NCBI GenBank assembly: GCA_023434465.1
Contig: JAEYSQ010000095.1
Coordinates: 1-21,964 of the forward strand
Length of the DNA: 21,964 nt
Direction: 5' to 3'
Source of the DNA: Actinomycetes bacterium
GTDB lineage: Bacteria; Actinomycetota; Thermoleophilia; Solirubrobacterales; 70-9
In this document: positions 14,708 through 21,964 of the stretch, one piece after another
How positions within the stretch are numbered: position 1 is the stretch's first letter
Layout: every line of letters starts with the position of its first letter
Program-made: the position numbers and the translations under genes
Notes under the pieces: model-generated
What the model saw: the letters and a program-made list of their open reading frames with translations, nothing else
Databases searched by the model: none
What the model was told of the DNA's origin: nothing

Positions 14708-15757
14708 TTGCGTAACCCCAGGAACTTCTTCAAGCCCAAGGCGATCGGCGCGCCCGATCCGATCACCGAGGTCCCCTTTGGTCCCTCCCGGATGATCCAC
14801 TTCTTCGACGCCTCGAACGAGAAGATGGCGGCGAAGGTGCCCGACATGGCCAAGCAGGCCGACATCCTCCTCGGCAACCTCGAGGACGCGGTCCCGGTCG
14901 ACAACAAGGAGGCTGCCCGTGCCGGCCTGGTCAAGGTGGCCAAGGAAGCCGATCTCGGCGGCACCCCGCTCTGGACCCGCATCAACTCGCTCGAGAGCCC
15001 CTGGGTCCTCGATGACCTGACCACCCTGGTCACCGAGGTCGGCAACAAGATCGACGTCATCATGGTTCCCAAGGTCGAAGGCCCCTGGGACATCCACTAC
15101 GTCGACCAGCTGCTTGCGCAGCTCGAAGCGAAGGGCGACGTCGAGCGCCCGATCCTGATCCACGCGATCCTCGAAACAGCCCAGGGCGTGACCAACGTCG
15201 AGGACATCGCCGCCGCCAGCCCGCGCATGCAGGGCATGAGCTTCGGTCCGGCTGACCTCGCCGCTTCCCGCCGAATGAAGACCACCCGGGTCGGCGGCGG
15301 CCACCCCGGTTACCGCTCGATGGAGGACCCGGACGCCGACAACCCCGAGGCGGCCCGCGTCACTGCCCAGCAGGATCCGTGGCATTACTCGATCGCCCGT
15401 ATGGTCGATGCCTGCACCGCCAACGACATCCTCCCGTTCTATGGCCCGTTCGGTGACATCAAGGACCTCGAAGGTTGCGAGACCCAGTTCCGCTCGGCCT
15501 TCCTGCTCGGTTGCGTCGGAGCCTGGTCCCTCCACCCGGCCCAGATCGCGGTCGCCAAGAAGGTCTTCTCGCCCCCGGGCGACGAGGTCATCTTCGCCAA
15601 GAAGGTGATCGAAGCGATCCCGGACGGCCGCGGAGTCCACATGATCGACGGCAAGATGCAGGACGACGCCACCTGGAAGCAGTGCAAGGTAATGGTCGAG
15701 CTGGCCGAAATGCTGGCCGCGAAGGATCCGGAGCTAAAAGAAGCGTACGGCTTCTAG
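14708..15757 (+). CDS. mcl: L-malyl-CoA/beta-methylmalyl-CoA lyase (HpcH/HpaI/CitE family)
   Basis: 349 residues. Family positions are visible: LGNLEDAV with E59/D60, the substrate-binding arginine in LWTRINS (R91), the metal-binding glutamate in AILETAQGV (E156), and the aspartate in SFGPADLAASR (D183). The N-terminus NFFKPKAIGAPDP...PSRMIHFF is typical of actinobacterial malyl-CoA lyase-like proteins. The enzyme cleaves beta-methylmalyl-CoA to glyoxylate and propionyl-CoA and also acts on malyl-CoA, the last C-C cleavage of the ethylmalonyl-CoA pathway. The start is TTG, supported by an AAGGAG site ending five bases upstream and by homology-like sequence from residue 3 on. Citrate-lyase-beta-like alternatives are less likely given the neighbours. 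It is monocistronic, ending before a convergent gene. Confidence 0.85.
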   Translation: MRNPRNFFKPKAIGAPDPITEVPFGPSRMIHFFDASNEKMAAKVPDMAKQADILLGNLEDAVPVDNKEAARAGLVKVAKEADLGGTPLWTRINSLESPWVLDDLTTLVTEVGNKIDVIMVPKVEGPWDIHYVDQLLAQLEAKGDVERPILIHAILETAQGVTNVEDIAAASPRMQGMSFGPADLAASRRMKTTRVGGGHPGYRSMEDPDADNPEAARVTAQQDPWHYSIARMVDACTANDILPFYGPFGDIKDLEGCETQFRSAFLLGCVGAWSLHPAQIAVAKKVFSPPGDEVIFAKKVIEAIPDGRGVHMIDGKMQDDATWKQCKVMVELAEMLAAKDPELKEAYGF

Positions 15758-15782
15758 ACCGCGAGCCTCTAGACCGCGAGCC
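15753..15782. repeat. 15-bp tandem duplication across the lyase stop codon
   Basis: The unit TCTAGACCGCGAGCC occurs at 15753-15767 and again at 15768-15782, identical. The first copy contains the TAG stop (15755-15757); because the unit is a multiple of three, the second copy places another TAG in frame. It looks like a recent slippage duplication with no effect on the protein. Confidence 0.85.
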
Positions 15783-15797
15783 TTTACAACCGTTTTC

Positions 15798-15833
15798 GGG
15801 GGCGGTCGGTACAGGAACGTACCGGTCGCCCCC
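15798..15833. terminator. long hairpin between convergent genes, probable terminator
   Basis: A 15-bp stem, GGGGGCGGTCGGTAC at 15798-15812 with GTACCGGTCGCCCCC at 15819-15833, two G-T wobbles and a six-base loop. It lies between the lyase stop (15757, plus) and the SGNH gene stop (15840, minus). There is no T-run after the stem on either strand, so it is an atypical terminator, as is common in high-GC bacteria; a purely mRNA 3'-end-stabilising role is the alternative. Confidence 0.65.
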
Positions 15834-15839
15834 AACGCC

Positions 15840-16724
15840 TTAAGCGGAACCGGGCGCGGGCACGGGGAACGGATCCTGCAGACGGGCGTTCAGCCAACCG
15901 GTTAGCAGCCGGGAGTAGGTCGCGCTGACGTGGCCACGATCACGGTACTTGAGCACGTTGCCATGGACAGCACGGCACTTGCGGCGCGGGCAGACCTTGG
16001 GCAAGGGATCGATTACCTGAACCGCTTTCAGCCGTTTCGCGGCAGCCAGGTCGTAGGACTCGGAAAGTGGGCGCCGGGCCGGGAAGGTGCAACGCCCCGG
16101 ACTGTTCCGGTTCCGGGCGACGCAGTCGGACGGCAGGAAGCCCGGAGACATCGGCAGGTCGCGCATGACCGTGACCTGGGCACCGGTCCTGCGGAGTCGG
16201 AGCAGCGACCTGTACATCCCCTTGCGGAAGATTGGTTCGCTGGCCGTCCGGCTTAGCCGTTTGCCGCCCCTCATCACATACGTGTTCCTGGCGGTGTTGC
16301 TGGCAACGAAAACCAGGGCCGGTTTTTCCCGCGCGACCCGCTTCAACGCGTTCTGCCGCCAGCGGTTGCAGGGACGATTCACGTTGACAATCGCCGCCGT
16401 GCAGTTTGCTCGAAGCAGCATGGTCAACTCCCAGCCGCGTTTCCTGGCGATCTCGATCAGGGCCGGGGTCCACTGCAGCGCATGGGAATCACCTAACACG
16501 GTGACCTTTTTTTCCGAACCGACCACTCCGTACCGGCAGGCCGGGGAAGTGACCCGGTTGGTGTAGATCAGGCAGCCTTCCCGAAACACCGGCCCCTTGT
16601 CCCTTTTCACCTCGGAGAAGGACGGAACGTAGGTTCGAGCCGACGCCTGACTGGCCAGCCCGGATCCGGAGAAAGCGAGCGCCACCACGGCAACCAAGAG
16701 TAGGCGGAGCGAGATCCGGTTCAC
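15840..16724 (-). CDS. secreted SGNH-domain protein (probable O-acyl esterase/transferase)
   Basis: 294 residues with a signal peptide (1-29, cleavage near SQASA). SGNH marks: block I G78-D-S80-H81 in VTVLGDSHALQW with nucleophile Ser80, a candidate oxyanion Asn in VASNTARN (N143), and the final D262-x-x-H265 in YRDRGHVSATY. The layout resembles the SGNH domain found at the C-terminus of OafA-type acyltransferases, here as a free-standing secreted protein. Members handle O-acetyl or other acyl groups on polysaccharides. Several cysteines in pairs (CLIY..., PACRYG, CPRRKC) suggest disulfides. The GTG start overlaps the preceding gene's stop by four bases, so it is translated together with the alpha/beta-hydrolase. 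The reaction and substrate are not evident. Confidence 0.82.
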   Translation of the reverse strand: MNRISLRLLLVAVVALAFSGSGLASQASARTYVPSFSEVKRDKGPVFREGCLIYTNRVTSPACRYGVVGSEKKVTVLGDSHALQWTPALIEIARKRGWELTMLLRANCTAAIVNVNRPCNRWRQNALKRVAREKPALVFVASNTARNTYVMRGGKRLSRTASEPIFRKGMYRSLLRLRRTGAQVTVMRDLPMSPGFLPSDCVARNRNSPGRCTFPARRPLSESYDLAAAKRLKAVQVIDPLPKVCPRRKCRAVHGNVLKYRDRGHVSATYSRLLTGWLNARLQDPFPVPAPGSA

Positions 16725-17938
16725 CGGGAGATCCTCAGCTTCACCAGTCGCGAAACACTGGCCCGGCCGGTGCTGTCATATGTGTTGACGCGAAGTCTGT
16801 GGAGTCCGACTCTGAGACGCCAACGACGGGGACAAAGGGTTTCACGGCCCCCGTCGATCCGGCAGGTGATGGCCCGCGCCGACGGTCTGGAGGTGACCTT
16901 CAAGCGGATTACGCCGGTCATAGAGCGACCAGTCGTCTTGACCACCTTGCGACCGCGGATCACCGGCACGTACCGGACCCGATTGATCGCCTCCCGGGCG
17001 AACCGCATCAGGGGCCGGGTCACGCCCATGTCACCCGCGGGATTGCCGAGCAGCGGCACCACGCCGGCATGTTCGGTCCGTACCCGGTGCGAAACGAGGT
17101 TCAGCCGCTGGCCGAGTCTTGCCGACATCCTCCGGGCGTCGGTCCAGCGGTCGGGACTGGTGGTCGGGACGACGAAGAAGATCGGTGGATCGGTTCGGTC
17201 GGCGAACCTGAGCGGAGATGCGGCCGACCAATAGCGCCTCTTTCTCTCTTCGGCCGGAGTGCCGAAGGCGTTGAACATCATCTTCTGGAAGCCGGCATTG
17301 ATCCGCCGGTAGGCGGGGGTCATCATCCGGTTGACATCGAAGCCGACCGTGTCGAGGGAGAAGATTCCCTTGATCTGCCTGGTCGACACGCCGCGGGCCT
17401 TCAAGTAGGCCGGCCTGGTCGCCAGCAGGGCGGAAATCTGACCGCCCGCCGAATCGCCTCCGATCAGCATCCGGTTCGGATTGCCGCCGTACTCGCCGAT
17501 GTTCTGGTTGACCCAGCCGAGCGCCCGGGCCGCATCCAGATAATGGGTCGGGAACCGCAACCGGTTCTTCGAGAGCGCGAGTGGACCTTTCAGATCCGGT
17601 GATAGACGGTAGTTGATCGATACGAAGACGTAACCCGCCTCGACCAGGGTCTTGGCCTTGTAGGCCATGGTCGAGCTGACCTTGTCACCGGTGAACCAGC
17701 CGCCACCGTGGATCCAGACGAATACCGGCCGCCGGCCCGGCGCCTCGGCGTTCGGCACGTACACATCGAGCAGGTTCGAGCCCGGCTGGTCGTTGGCCGG
17801 CGCGTAGGCGATGTCGGACTGGACCGTGTAGGGGTCGTCAGCACGCGCGGACCCCGCCAGGATGGCGAAGAGGACCGCACTGCCAGCCATAACGAGCAGC
17901 ATCATGCGCCAGACGGCGTTACTTCCCGGGAAAGACAT
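16721..17938 (-). CDS. secreted alpha/beta-hydrolase (esterase/lipase, HSL-like) with C-terminal beta domain
   Basis: 405 residues. N-terminal signal peptide (about 1-33, ending ARADD). Hydrolase domain about 35-320 with the HGGGW oxyanion motif (77-81) and nucleophile elbow G161-D-S163-A-G-G. Asp267 or Asp263 (SPDRWTD) and His290 (TEHAGV) are the best candidates for the remaining triad. This is the alpha/beta-hydrolase fold-3/hormone-sensitive-lipase group, acting on carboxyl esters. About 325-405 is an extra basic beta-rich domain (TCRIDGGRETLCPRRW..., LHRLRVNTYDSTG) resembling an Ig-like module, with a cysteine pair. It forms an operon with the downstream SGNH protein (four-base overlap). 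Together they may modify acylated cell-surface glycans or take up esters; that is inference. Confidence 0.85.
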   Translation of the reverse strand: MSFPGSNAVWRMMLLVMAGSAVLFAILAGSARADDPYTVQSDIAYAPANDQPGSNLLDVYVPNAEAPGRRPVFVWIHGGGWFTGDKVSSTMAYKAKTLVEAGYVFVSINYRLSPDLKGPLALSKNRLRFPTHYLDAARALGWVNQNIGEYGGNPNRMLIGGDSAGGQISALLATRPAYLKARGVSTRQIKGIFSLDTVGFDVNRMMTPAYRRINAGFQKMMFNAFGTPAEERKRRYWSAASPLRFADRTDPPIFFVVPTTSPDRWTDARRMSARLGQRLNLVSHRVRTEHAGVVPLLGNPAGDMGVTRPLMRFAREAINRVRYVPVIRGRKVVKTTGRSMTGVIRLKVTSRPSARAITCRIDGGRETLCPRRWRLRVGLHRLRVNTYDSTGRASVSRLVKLRISR

Positions 17939-17995
17939 TCGGAAGAGTAAACACGCTTTCGACGGGCGAGGTGCGGCCCACCACGAAATCGAACG

Positions 17996-18039
17996 GGGAG
18001 TTTGAGGCGACTATCGCCCCAAACTCCCTTTTCGTTTTT
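17996..18039 (+). terminator. hairpin with T-run reading on the plus strand
   Basis: GGGAGTTTG (17996-18004) pairs with CAAACTCCC (18020-18028), and GGCG (18006-18009) with CGCC (18015-18018), with one mismatch and a five-base loop. A TTTTCGTTTTT run follows at 18029-18039 on the plus strand. Both flanking genes run on the minus strand, so the T-run faces against them. The stem could still end or stabilise the TrpB2 transcript, which enters it from the A-rich side. Confidence 0.7.
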
Positions 18040-18060
18040 CCAGAGCCGAAAGTTTCCGGG

Positions 18061-19425
18061 TCAGGCGATCGCCGGCGCGTCGGGCAGACGCTCGATCGCC
18101 GCGTCCAGCTCGTCCTGATCGAGTTCGAGATCGGTCAGCTCGCCGGCCAGGTAGGCCTGGTAGGCAGACATGTCGAAGTGGCCGTGACCGGAGAGCCCGA
18201 GCAGGATCACCCGCTCTTCGCCAGCCTGTTTGGCCGCTTCGGCCTCTTCGATCACGGCGCGGATCGCGTGGGCCGGCTCGGGGCCCGGGATGATCCCCTC
18301 GGTCCGGGCAAAGAGCAGTGCCGCTTCGAAGGCCGAGCCCTGGGGGACGGCGGTTGCCTCGACCAGTCCTTCATGAACAAAGGCACAGAGGCTCGGGGCG
18401 TCACCGTGATAGCGCAGCCCGCCGGCGTGGACCGGAGCCGGCACGAAATCGTGGCCAAGGGTGTACATCGGCATCATCGGCGTCATCCCGACCGTGTCGC
18501 CGAAGTCGTAGGCGTACTTGCCGCGGGTCAGGGTCGGGCAGGCGGTCGGTTCCGCGCCGAGCAGGCGGGTGTTCTTTCCGTTGCGGATGTTCTCGCGCAG
18601 GAAGGGGTTGATCAGGCCGGCGAAATTGGAGCCGCCGCCGACGCAGCCGATGACCACGTCCGGGTATTCCCCGGCCATCTCCATGGCGGCGATCGCCTCC
18701 TGGCCGATTACGGTCTGGTGGAGGCAGACGTGATTGAGCACCGAGCCGAGCGCGTAGTTCGCGTCGTCTGATCCGGCGGCGATTTCGACCGCCTCGGAGA
18801 TCGCGATTCCGAGGCTGCCGCTTTCGTGCTCGGCCTGCGAGCGGCCGGCCTCAGTCAGGTCGGAGGGGCTGCGATGGACGCTTGCCCCCCAGGTCTCGAT
18901 CATCGCTCGGCGGTAGGGCTTCTGGTCGTAGGAGACCCCGACCATGAAGACCTCGCACTCGATCCCGAACCACTGGCAGGCCAGGGAGAGGGCTGAACCC
19001 CACTGCCCTGCTCCGGTCTCGGTGACCAGCCTGCGGGTGCCGGCTTCACGGTTGTAGAAGGCCTGCGGCACGGCCGAGTTCAACTTGTGGGATCCGGCGG
19101 GTGAGGTGCCCTCGTACTTGTAGTAGATGTGGGCGGGCGTATCGAGAGCCTTTTCGAGGCGGGTGGCCCTGATCAACGGGGTCGGTCGCCAGAGCTTGTA
19201 CGCCTCCCGGACTTCCTCCGGGATCTCGACGGTCTCTTCGGGCGACATCTCCTGCTCGATCAGGCTCATCGGGAAGATTGCCGAGAGATCCTCGGGACCG
19301 GCCGGTTCACCCGTCGCCGGACTCAGCGGCGGCAGTGGCTCACCGGGAGCGTCGGCCATGATGTTCACCCAGCCGGTGGGTATGGCGGACTCAGGCAGCA
19401 GGAACTTCTTGATCTCCTCACTCAT
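18061..19425 (-). CDS. trpB: tryptophan synthase beta chain, TrpB2 type
   Basis: 454 residues. PLP lysine K114 in GSHKLNSA, the TETGAGQWGSA loop (135-145) and the phosphate-binding GGGSN (263-267) are all present, with a C-terminal GLSGHGHFD. The long N-terminal part (IPTGWVNIMADAPGEPLPPL...) and total length mark TrpB2 (COG1350), not TrpB1 (about 400 residues). TrpB2 condenses serine with indole to tryptophan and does not usually pair with TrpA; its natural role in organisms with a second TrpB is debated. There is no trpA or other trp gene here. It is the last gene of a run after PEP carboxykinase and the MTA-phosphorylase-type gene (55-base gap). The ATG is at 19423-19425. Confidence 0.92.
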   Translation of the reverse strand: MSEEIKKFLLPESAIPTGWVNIMADAPGEPLPPLSPATGEPAGPEDLSAIFPMSLIEQEMSPEETVEIPEEVREAYKLWRPTPLIRATRLEKALDTPAHIYYKYEGTSPAGSHKLNSAVPQAFYNREAGTRRLVTETGAGQWGSALSLACQWFGIECEVFMVGVSYDQKPYRRAMIETWGASVHRSPSDLTEAGRSQAEHESGSLGIAISEAVEIAAGSDDANYALGSVLNHVCLHQTVIGQEAIAAMEMAGEYPDVVIGCVGGGSNFAGLINPFLRENIRNGKNTRLLGAEPTACPTLTRGKYAYDFGDTVGMTPMMPMYTLGHDFVPAPVHAGGLRYHGDAPSLCAFVHEGLVEATAVPQGSAFEAALLFARTEGIIPGPEPAHAIRAVIEEAEAAKQAGEERVILLGLSGHGHFDMSAYQAYLAGELTDLELDQDELDAAIERLPDAPAIA

Positions 19426-19480
19426 ACATTCATCTTAAGTCAGCGAGCTTCGCTCCGCCTCCTACGAGGTCGCTATCGAG

Positions 19481-20239
19481 TCAGGCGAGGGTTGAGATGA
19501 GGTCGGTGATTCGTTCCATGCCGGGACTGACGGCCGCGATCACGTCTCCCATCTTCAGCTCCTCGGCCGAGATCCCGGCCGCGAGGTTGCCGACCGGGCA
19601 GATCGCCGCGTAATCGAGGCCGGCCTCGCGAGCGAGGATCGCCTCCGGCATACCGGTCATGCCGACGATCTGACAGCCGTCTGCCCCGAGCCGGCCGATC
19701 TCGGCGGCGGTCTCGAAGCGAGGACCCTGAACCGCGGCGTAGGTACCTCCGTCTACGAACTCGATACCGAGACTTGCGAGCGCGTGGGCAACTTGTGACC
19801 TCCAGGCCGGCGAGTAGGGGTCGGTGAAGTCAAAGTGAACGACCGGGTCGCCCTCGCGCTGGAAGGTCATCTCCCGGCCCCAGGTGTAATCGATCAGCTG
19901 GTCGGGTAGGACCAGTGCGCCCGGCAGGCAACCGGGCCCGATGCCGCCGACGCTGGAGACGGCGAGGATCCGGTCACAGCCGGCCTCGCTCAGGGCGTGG
20001 ACGTTGGCGCGGTAGTTGACCCGGTGGGGCGCAATCGAGTGGTCGGTGCCGTGCCTTGCCACGAACGCGACCCCGGAGTCCGAGATCGTGACCGGTCCTG
20101 AAGTCGGGCCCCAGGGGGTCTCAACGAAAGCGTCAACCCCGGAGGTTTCGGCCGGGGCGGACCCCTCCGGGGCTGACGTCACATCTTGCGGGTCGAGGCC
20201 GTAGAGGCCGCTTCCTCCGATGACGCCGAGCCGGGCCAC
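19481..20239 (-). CDS. mtnP: MTAP/MTIP family nucleoside phosphorylase
   Basis: 252 residues of the purine nucleoside phosphorylase 2/MTAP family. Motifs: IGGSGLY (7-13), FVARHGTDHSIAPHRVNYRAN (59-79), AVSSVGGIGPG (93-103), GPRFETAAEI (172-181) and GMTGMPEA (193-200). It cleaves a thio- or ribonucleoside with phosphate, giving the purine base and (5-methylthio)ribose-1-phosphate in methionine salvage. The base-contact stretch is CPVGNLAAG with Asn218, whereas adenine-specific MTAP enzymes have aspartates in this region, so 6-oxopurine substrates (S-methyl-5'-thioinosine, or inosine/guanosine) are possible. The start is GTG (20237-20239), 12 bases after the PEP carboxykinase stop, so it is cotranscribed. 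Confidence 0.88.
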   Translation of the reverse strand: MARLGVIGGSGLYGLDPQDVTSAPEGSAPAETSGVDAFVETPWGPTSGPVTISDSGVAFVARHGTDHSIAPHRVNYRANVHALSEAGCDRILAVSSVGGIGPGCLPGALVLPDQLIDYTWGREMTFQREGDPVVHFDFTDPYSPAWRSQVAHALASLGIEFVDGGTYAAVQGPRFETAAEIGRLGADGCQIVGMTGMPEAILAREAGLDYAAICPVGNLAAGISAEELKMGDVIAAVSPGMERITDLISTLA

Positions 20240-20251
20240 CGGAGTCCCAGC

Positions 20252-21964
20252 TCAGGCGCCGAGCCGGCCCTTGAGGGCTTCGAACTGGTTCCGGATCTCG
20301 GCCGGCAGCGAATCGCCGAACTTGTCCAGGTGAGCTTCGAGCTGCGGCAGCTGGGCGATCACCGCTTCATCGTCCACCGCGAGCAGCGTTTCCATCTGCT
20401 CCGGGGTGACGTCGACTCCGTCGAGGTCGAGATCCTCGACCCGGGGCAGCAGGCCGATCGAGGTTTCGACCGTCTCTCCCTTGTCGTCGCAACGGTCGAA
20501 GACCCACTCGAGGACGCGGCTGTTGTCACCGAAACCGGGCCAGATGAACTTGCCTTCGTCATCCTTGCGGAACCAGTTGACGTAGAAGATCTTCGGCAGC
20601 TGGGCGCCTTCGGTCTCGCCGATCTTGAGCCAGTGACCGAAGTATTCGGCCATGTTGTAGCCGCAGAACGGCAGCATCGCCATCGGGTCGAAACGAAGCT
20701 GGCCAACCGCACCGGCTGCGGCAGCGGTGGTCTCGGAAGACATCGTCGCGGCCAGGAAGACACCGTGATTCCAGTCGAAGGACTCAGAGACCAGCGGCAC
20801 GACGCTGGCCCGGCGACCGCCGAAGAGGAAGGCGTCGATCGGCACGCCGGCCGGATCTTCCCACTCGGAAGCGATGGTCGGCGCCTGCGCGGCCGGGACC
20901 GCGAAACGGGCGTTCGGGTGGGCCGCCGGGGTTTCGGACTCCGGTGTCCAATCGTTGCCGTGCCAGTCGATCAGGTGATCAGGTGCCGGTCCCATGCCCT
21001 CCCACCAGATGTCGCCGTCATCGGTCCTGGCACAGTTGGTGAAGATCGTGTTCTCGGTGATAGAGGCCATCGCGTTCGGGTTCGAATCGGCACCGGTACC
21101 GGGGGCGACCCCGAAAAAGCCTGCTTCGGGATTCACCGCTCGCAGGCGGCCGTCCTGGTCGAACTTCATCCAGGCGATGTCGTCGCCGACGGTTTCCACC
21201 GTCCAACCTTCCATCGTCGGGATCAGCATCGCCAGGTTGGTCTTTCCGCAGGCCGACGGGAAAGCGCCGGTCACGTACTTGACCTCGCCTTCGGGACTGG
21301 TCAGCTTGAGAATGAGCATGTGCTCGGCCATCCAGCCTTCGTCGCGGGCCATGACCGACGCGATCCGCAGCGCAAAGCACTTCTTCCCGAGCAGTGCGTT
21401 GCCACCGTAACCGGAACCGTACGACCAGATCTCGCGGGTCTCCGGGTAATGGACGATGTACTTGTTCTCGGCATTGCACGGCCAGGCGACATCCTCCTGG
21501 CCCGCATCGAGCGGCATGCCGACAGAATGTACGCAGGGCACGAAATCGCCCTCGTCACCGAGCACATCAAGCGCTCCCTGACCCATGCGGGTCATGATTC
21601 GCATCGATGCGGCGACATAGGCGGAATCGGTCAGTTCGACGCCGATGTGGGCGATGTTCGAACCGAGCGGACCCATCGAGAAGGGAACCACGTACATGGT
21701 CCGGCCCTTCATACAGCCCTCGAACAACGGCTTCAGTGTGGCCCGCATCTCCTCCGGGTCCCGCCAGTTGTTGGTCGGACCGGCATCTTCTTCTTTTTCG
21801 GAGCAGATGTAGGTGCGATCCTCGACCCGGGCTACATCCCCGGGGTCGGACAGAGCGAGATACGAGTTGGGGCGCTTGGCGTCGGAGAGCTTCTCGAAGG
21901 TGCCTGCCTCGACGAGCGCTTCGGCGAGGGCGTTGTATTCCTCGGCGGAGCCGTCGCACCAATG
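20252..21964 (-). CDS. pckG: phosphoenolpyruvate carboxykinase (GTP), 5' end outside window
   Basis: 570 residues are visible; the frame is open to the window edge, beginning HWCDGSAEEYNALAEALVEAG, so the N-terminal start lies outside. The family is usually about 600-620 residues, so roughly 30-40 residues are missing. Motifs (numbered from the first visible residue): PNSYLALSDPGDVARVEDRT and DAGPTNNW near the N-terminus, the GTP-PEPCK kinase loop FPSACGKTN (235-243) with the reactive Cys240, VGDDIAWMKFD (259-269), FLFGGRR, and NWFRKDDEGKFIWPGFGDNSRVL. It converts oxaloacetate and GTP to PEP and CO2 in the cytoplasm, the first step of gluconeogenesis from C4 acids. This matches growth on acetyl-CoA-yielding carbon through the pathway encoded elsewhere in the window. 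An internal ATG at 21748 is not the start. Confidence 0.96.
   Translation of the reverse strand, partial: HWCDGSAEEYNALAEALVEAGTFEKLSDAKRPNSYLALSDPGDVARVEDRTYICSEKEEDAGPTNNWRDPEEMRATLKPLFEGCMKGRTMYVVPFSMGPLGSNIAHIGVELTDSAYVAASMRIMTRMGQGALDVLGDEGDFVPCVHSVGMPLDAGQEDVAWPCNAENKYIVHYPETREIWSYGSGYGGNALLGKKCFALRIASVMARDEGWMAEHMLILKLTSPEGEVKYVTGAFPSACGKTNLAMLIPTMEGWTVETVGDDIAWMKFDQDGRLRAVNPEAGFFGVAPGTGADSNPNAMASITENTIFTNCARTDDGDIWWEGMGPAPDHLIDWHGNDWTPESETPAAHPNARFAVPAAQAPTIASEWEDPAGVPIDAFLFGGRRASVVPLVSESFDWNHGVFLAATMSSETTAAAAGAVGQLRFDPMAMLPFCGYNMAEYFGHWLKIGETEGAQLPKIFYVNWFRKDDEGKFIWPGFGDNSRVLEWVFDRCDDKGETVETSIGLLPRVEDLDLDGVDVTPEQMETLLAVDDEAVIAQLPQLEAHLDKFGDSLPAEIRNQFEALKGRLGA

Noticed and set aside
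16799..17602. 267-codon plus-strand open frame opposite the alpha/beta-hydrolase
   Set aside because: It is antisense to a gene with intact HGGGW and GDSAGG motifs and has no recognisable domain.
21070..21095. GGTTCGAATC-like string recalling a tRNA T-arm
   Set aside because: It lies in the PEP carboxykinase coding sequence, and no acceptor, D or anticodon stems can be formed around it.

Overview
The window is a GC-rich bacterial chromosome fragment with tightly packed genes and many GTG or TTG starts. The gene set is an ethylmalonyl-CoA-type mutase and its partners, GTP-dependent PEP carboxykinase, a VKOR/DsbA oxidative-folding module, and secreted kelch/collagen-like proteins. This points to a high-GC actinobacterium, perhaps of the Thermoleophilia/Solirubrobacterales kind. 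That placement is an inference from gene content; there is no rRNA or tRNA here to test it. The first 80 bases are almost pure C and look like a contig-end artefact.

Layout. 201-905 (-) is a secreted protein of unknown function, divergent from 1057-3057 (+), an ethylmalonyl-CoA mutase. It is followed by two VKOR paralogues (3070-3663, 3675-4301) and a membrane-anchored DsbA-like protein (4341-5141), then a protein with two CxxC pairs (5192-5749). A complex inverted repeat separates this block from a small lysine-rich protein (5836-6090, -). A secreted small protein (6160-6564, +) ends at a clear hairpin terminator. From 14546 down to 6629 everything is on the minus strand: three translationally coupled kelch/Ig-like/collagen-like exported proteins, a GNAT acetyltransferase, an acyl-CoA dehydrogenase, an SCP2-like small protein and a MaoC-type hydratase. 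A malyl-CoA-lyase-type enzyme (14708-15757, +) diverges from the kelch operon. The minus strand then carries a secreted SGNH protein coupled to a secreted alpha/beta-hydrolase (15840-17938), and a directon of PEP carboxykinase (partial, running off the right edge), a methylthioadenosine/methylthioinosine phosphorylase-type enzyme and a TrpB2-type tryptophan synthase beta chain (18061-21964).

How they work together. Four enzymes fit consecutive steps of the ethylmalonyl-CoA pathway of acetyl-CoA assimilation: mutase (ethylmalonyl-CoA to methylsuccinyl-CoA), acyl-CoA dehydrogenase (to mesaconyl-CoA), MaoC hydratase (to beta-methylmalyl-CoA) and lyase (to glyoxylate plus propionyl-CoA, and the malyl-CoA reaction). 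PEP carboxykinase would lead the resulting C4 acids into gluconeogenesis. Crotonyl-CoA carboxylase/reductase, the usual marker enzyme, is not in the window. The pathway genes lie in three separate transcription units interspersed with envelope genes. The VKOR/VKOR/DsbA set would make disulfides outside the membrane, and several exported proteins here contain cysteines. The most unusual element is the operon of three kelch plus Ig-like plus collagen-repeat proteins.
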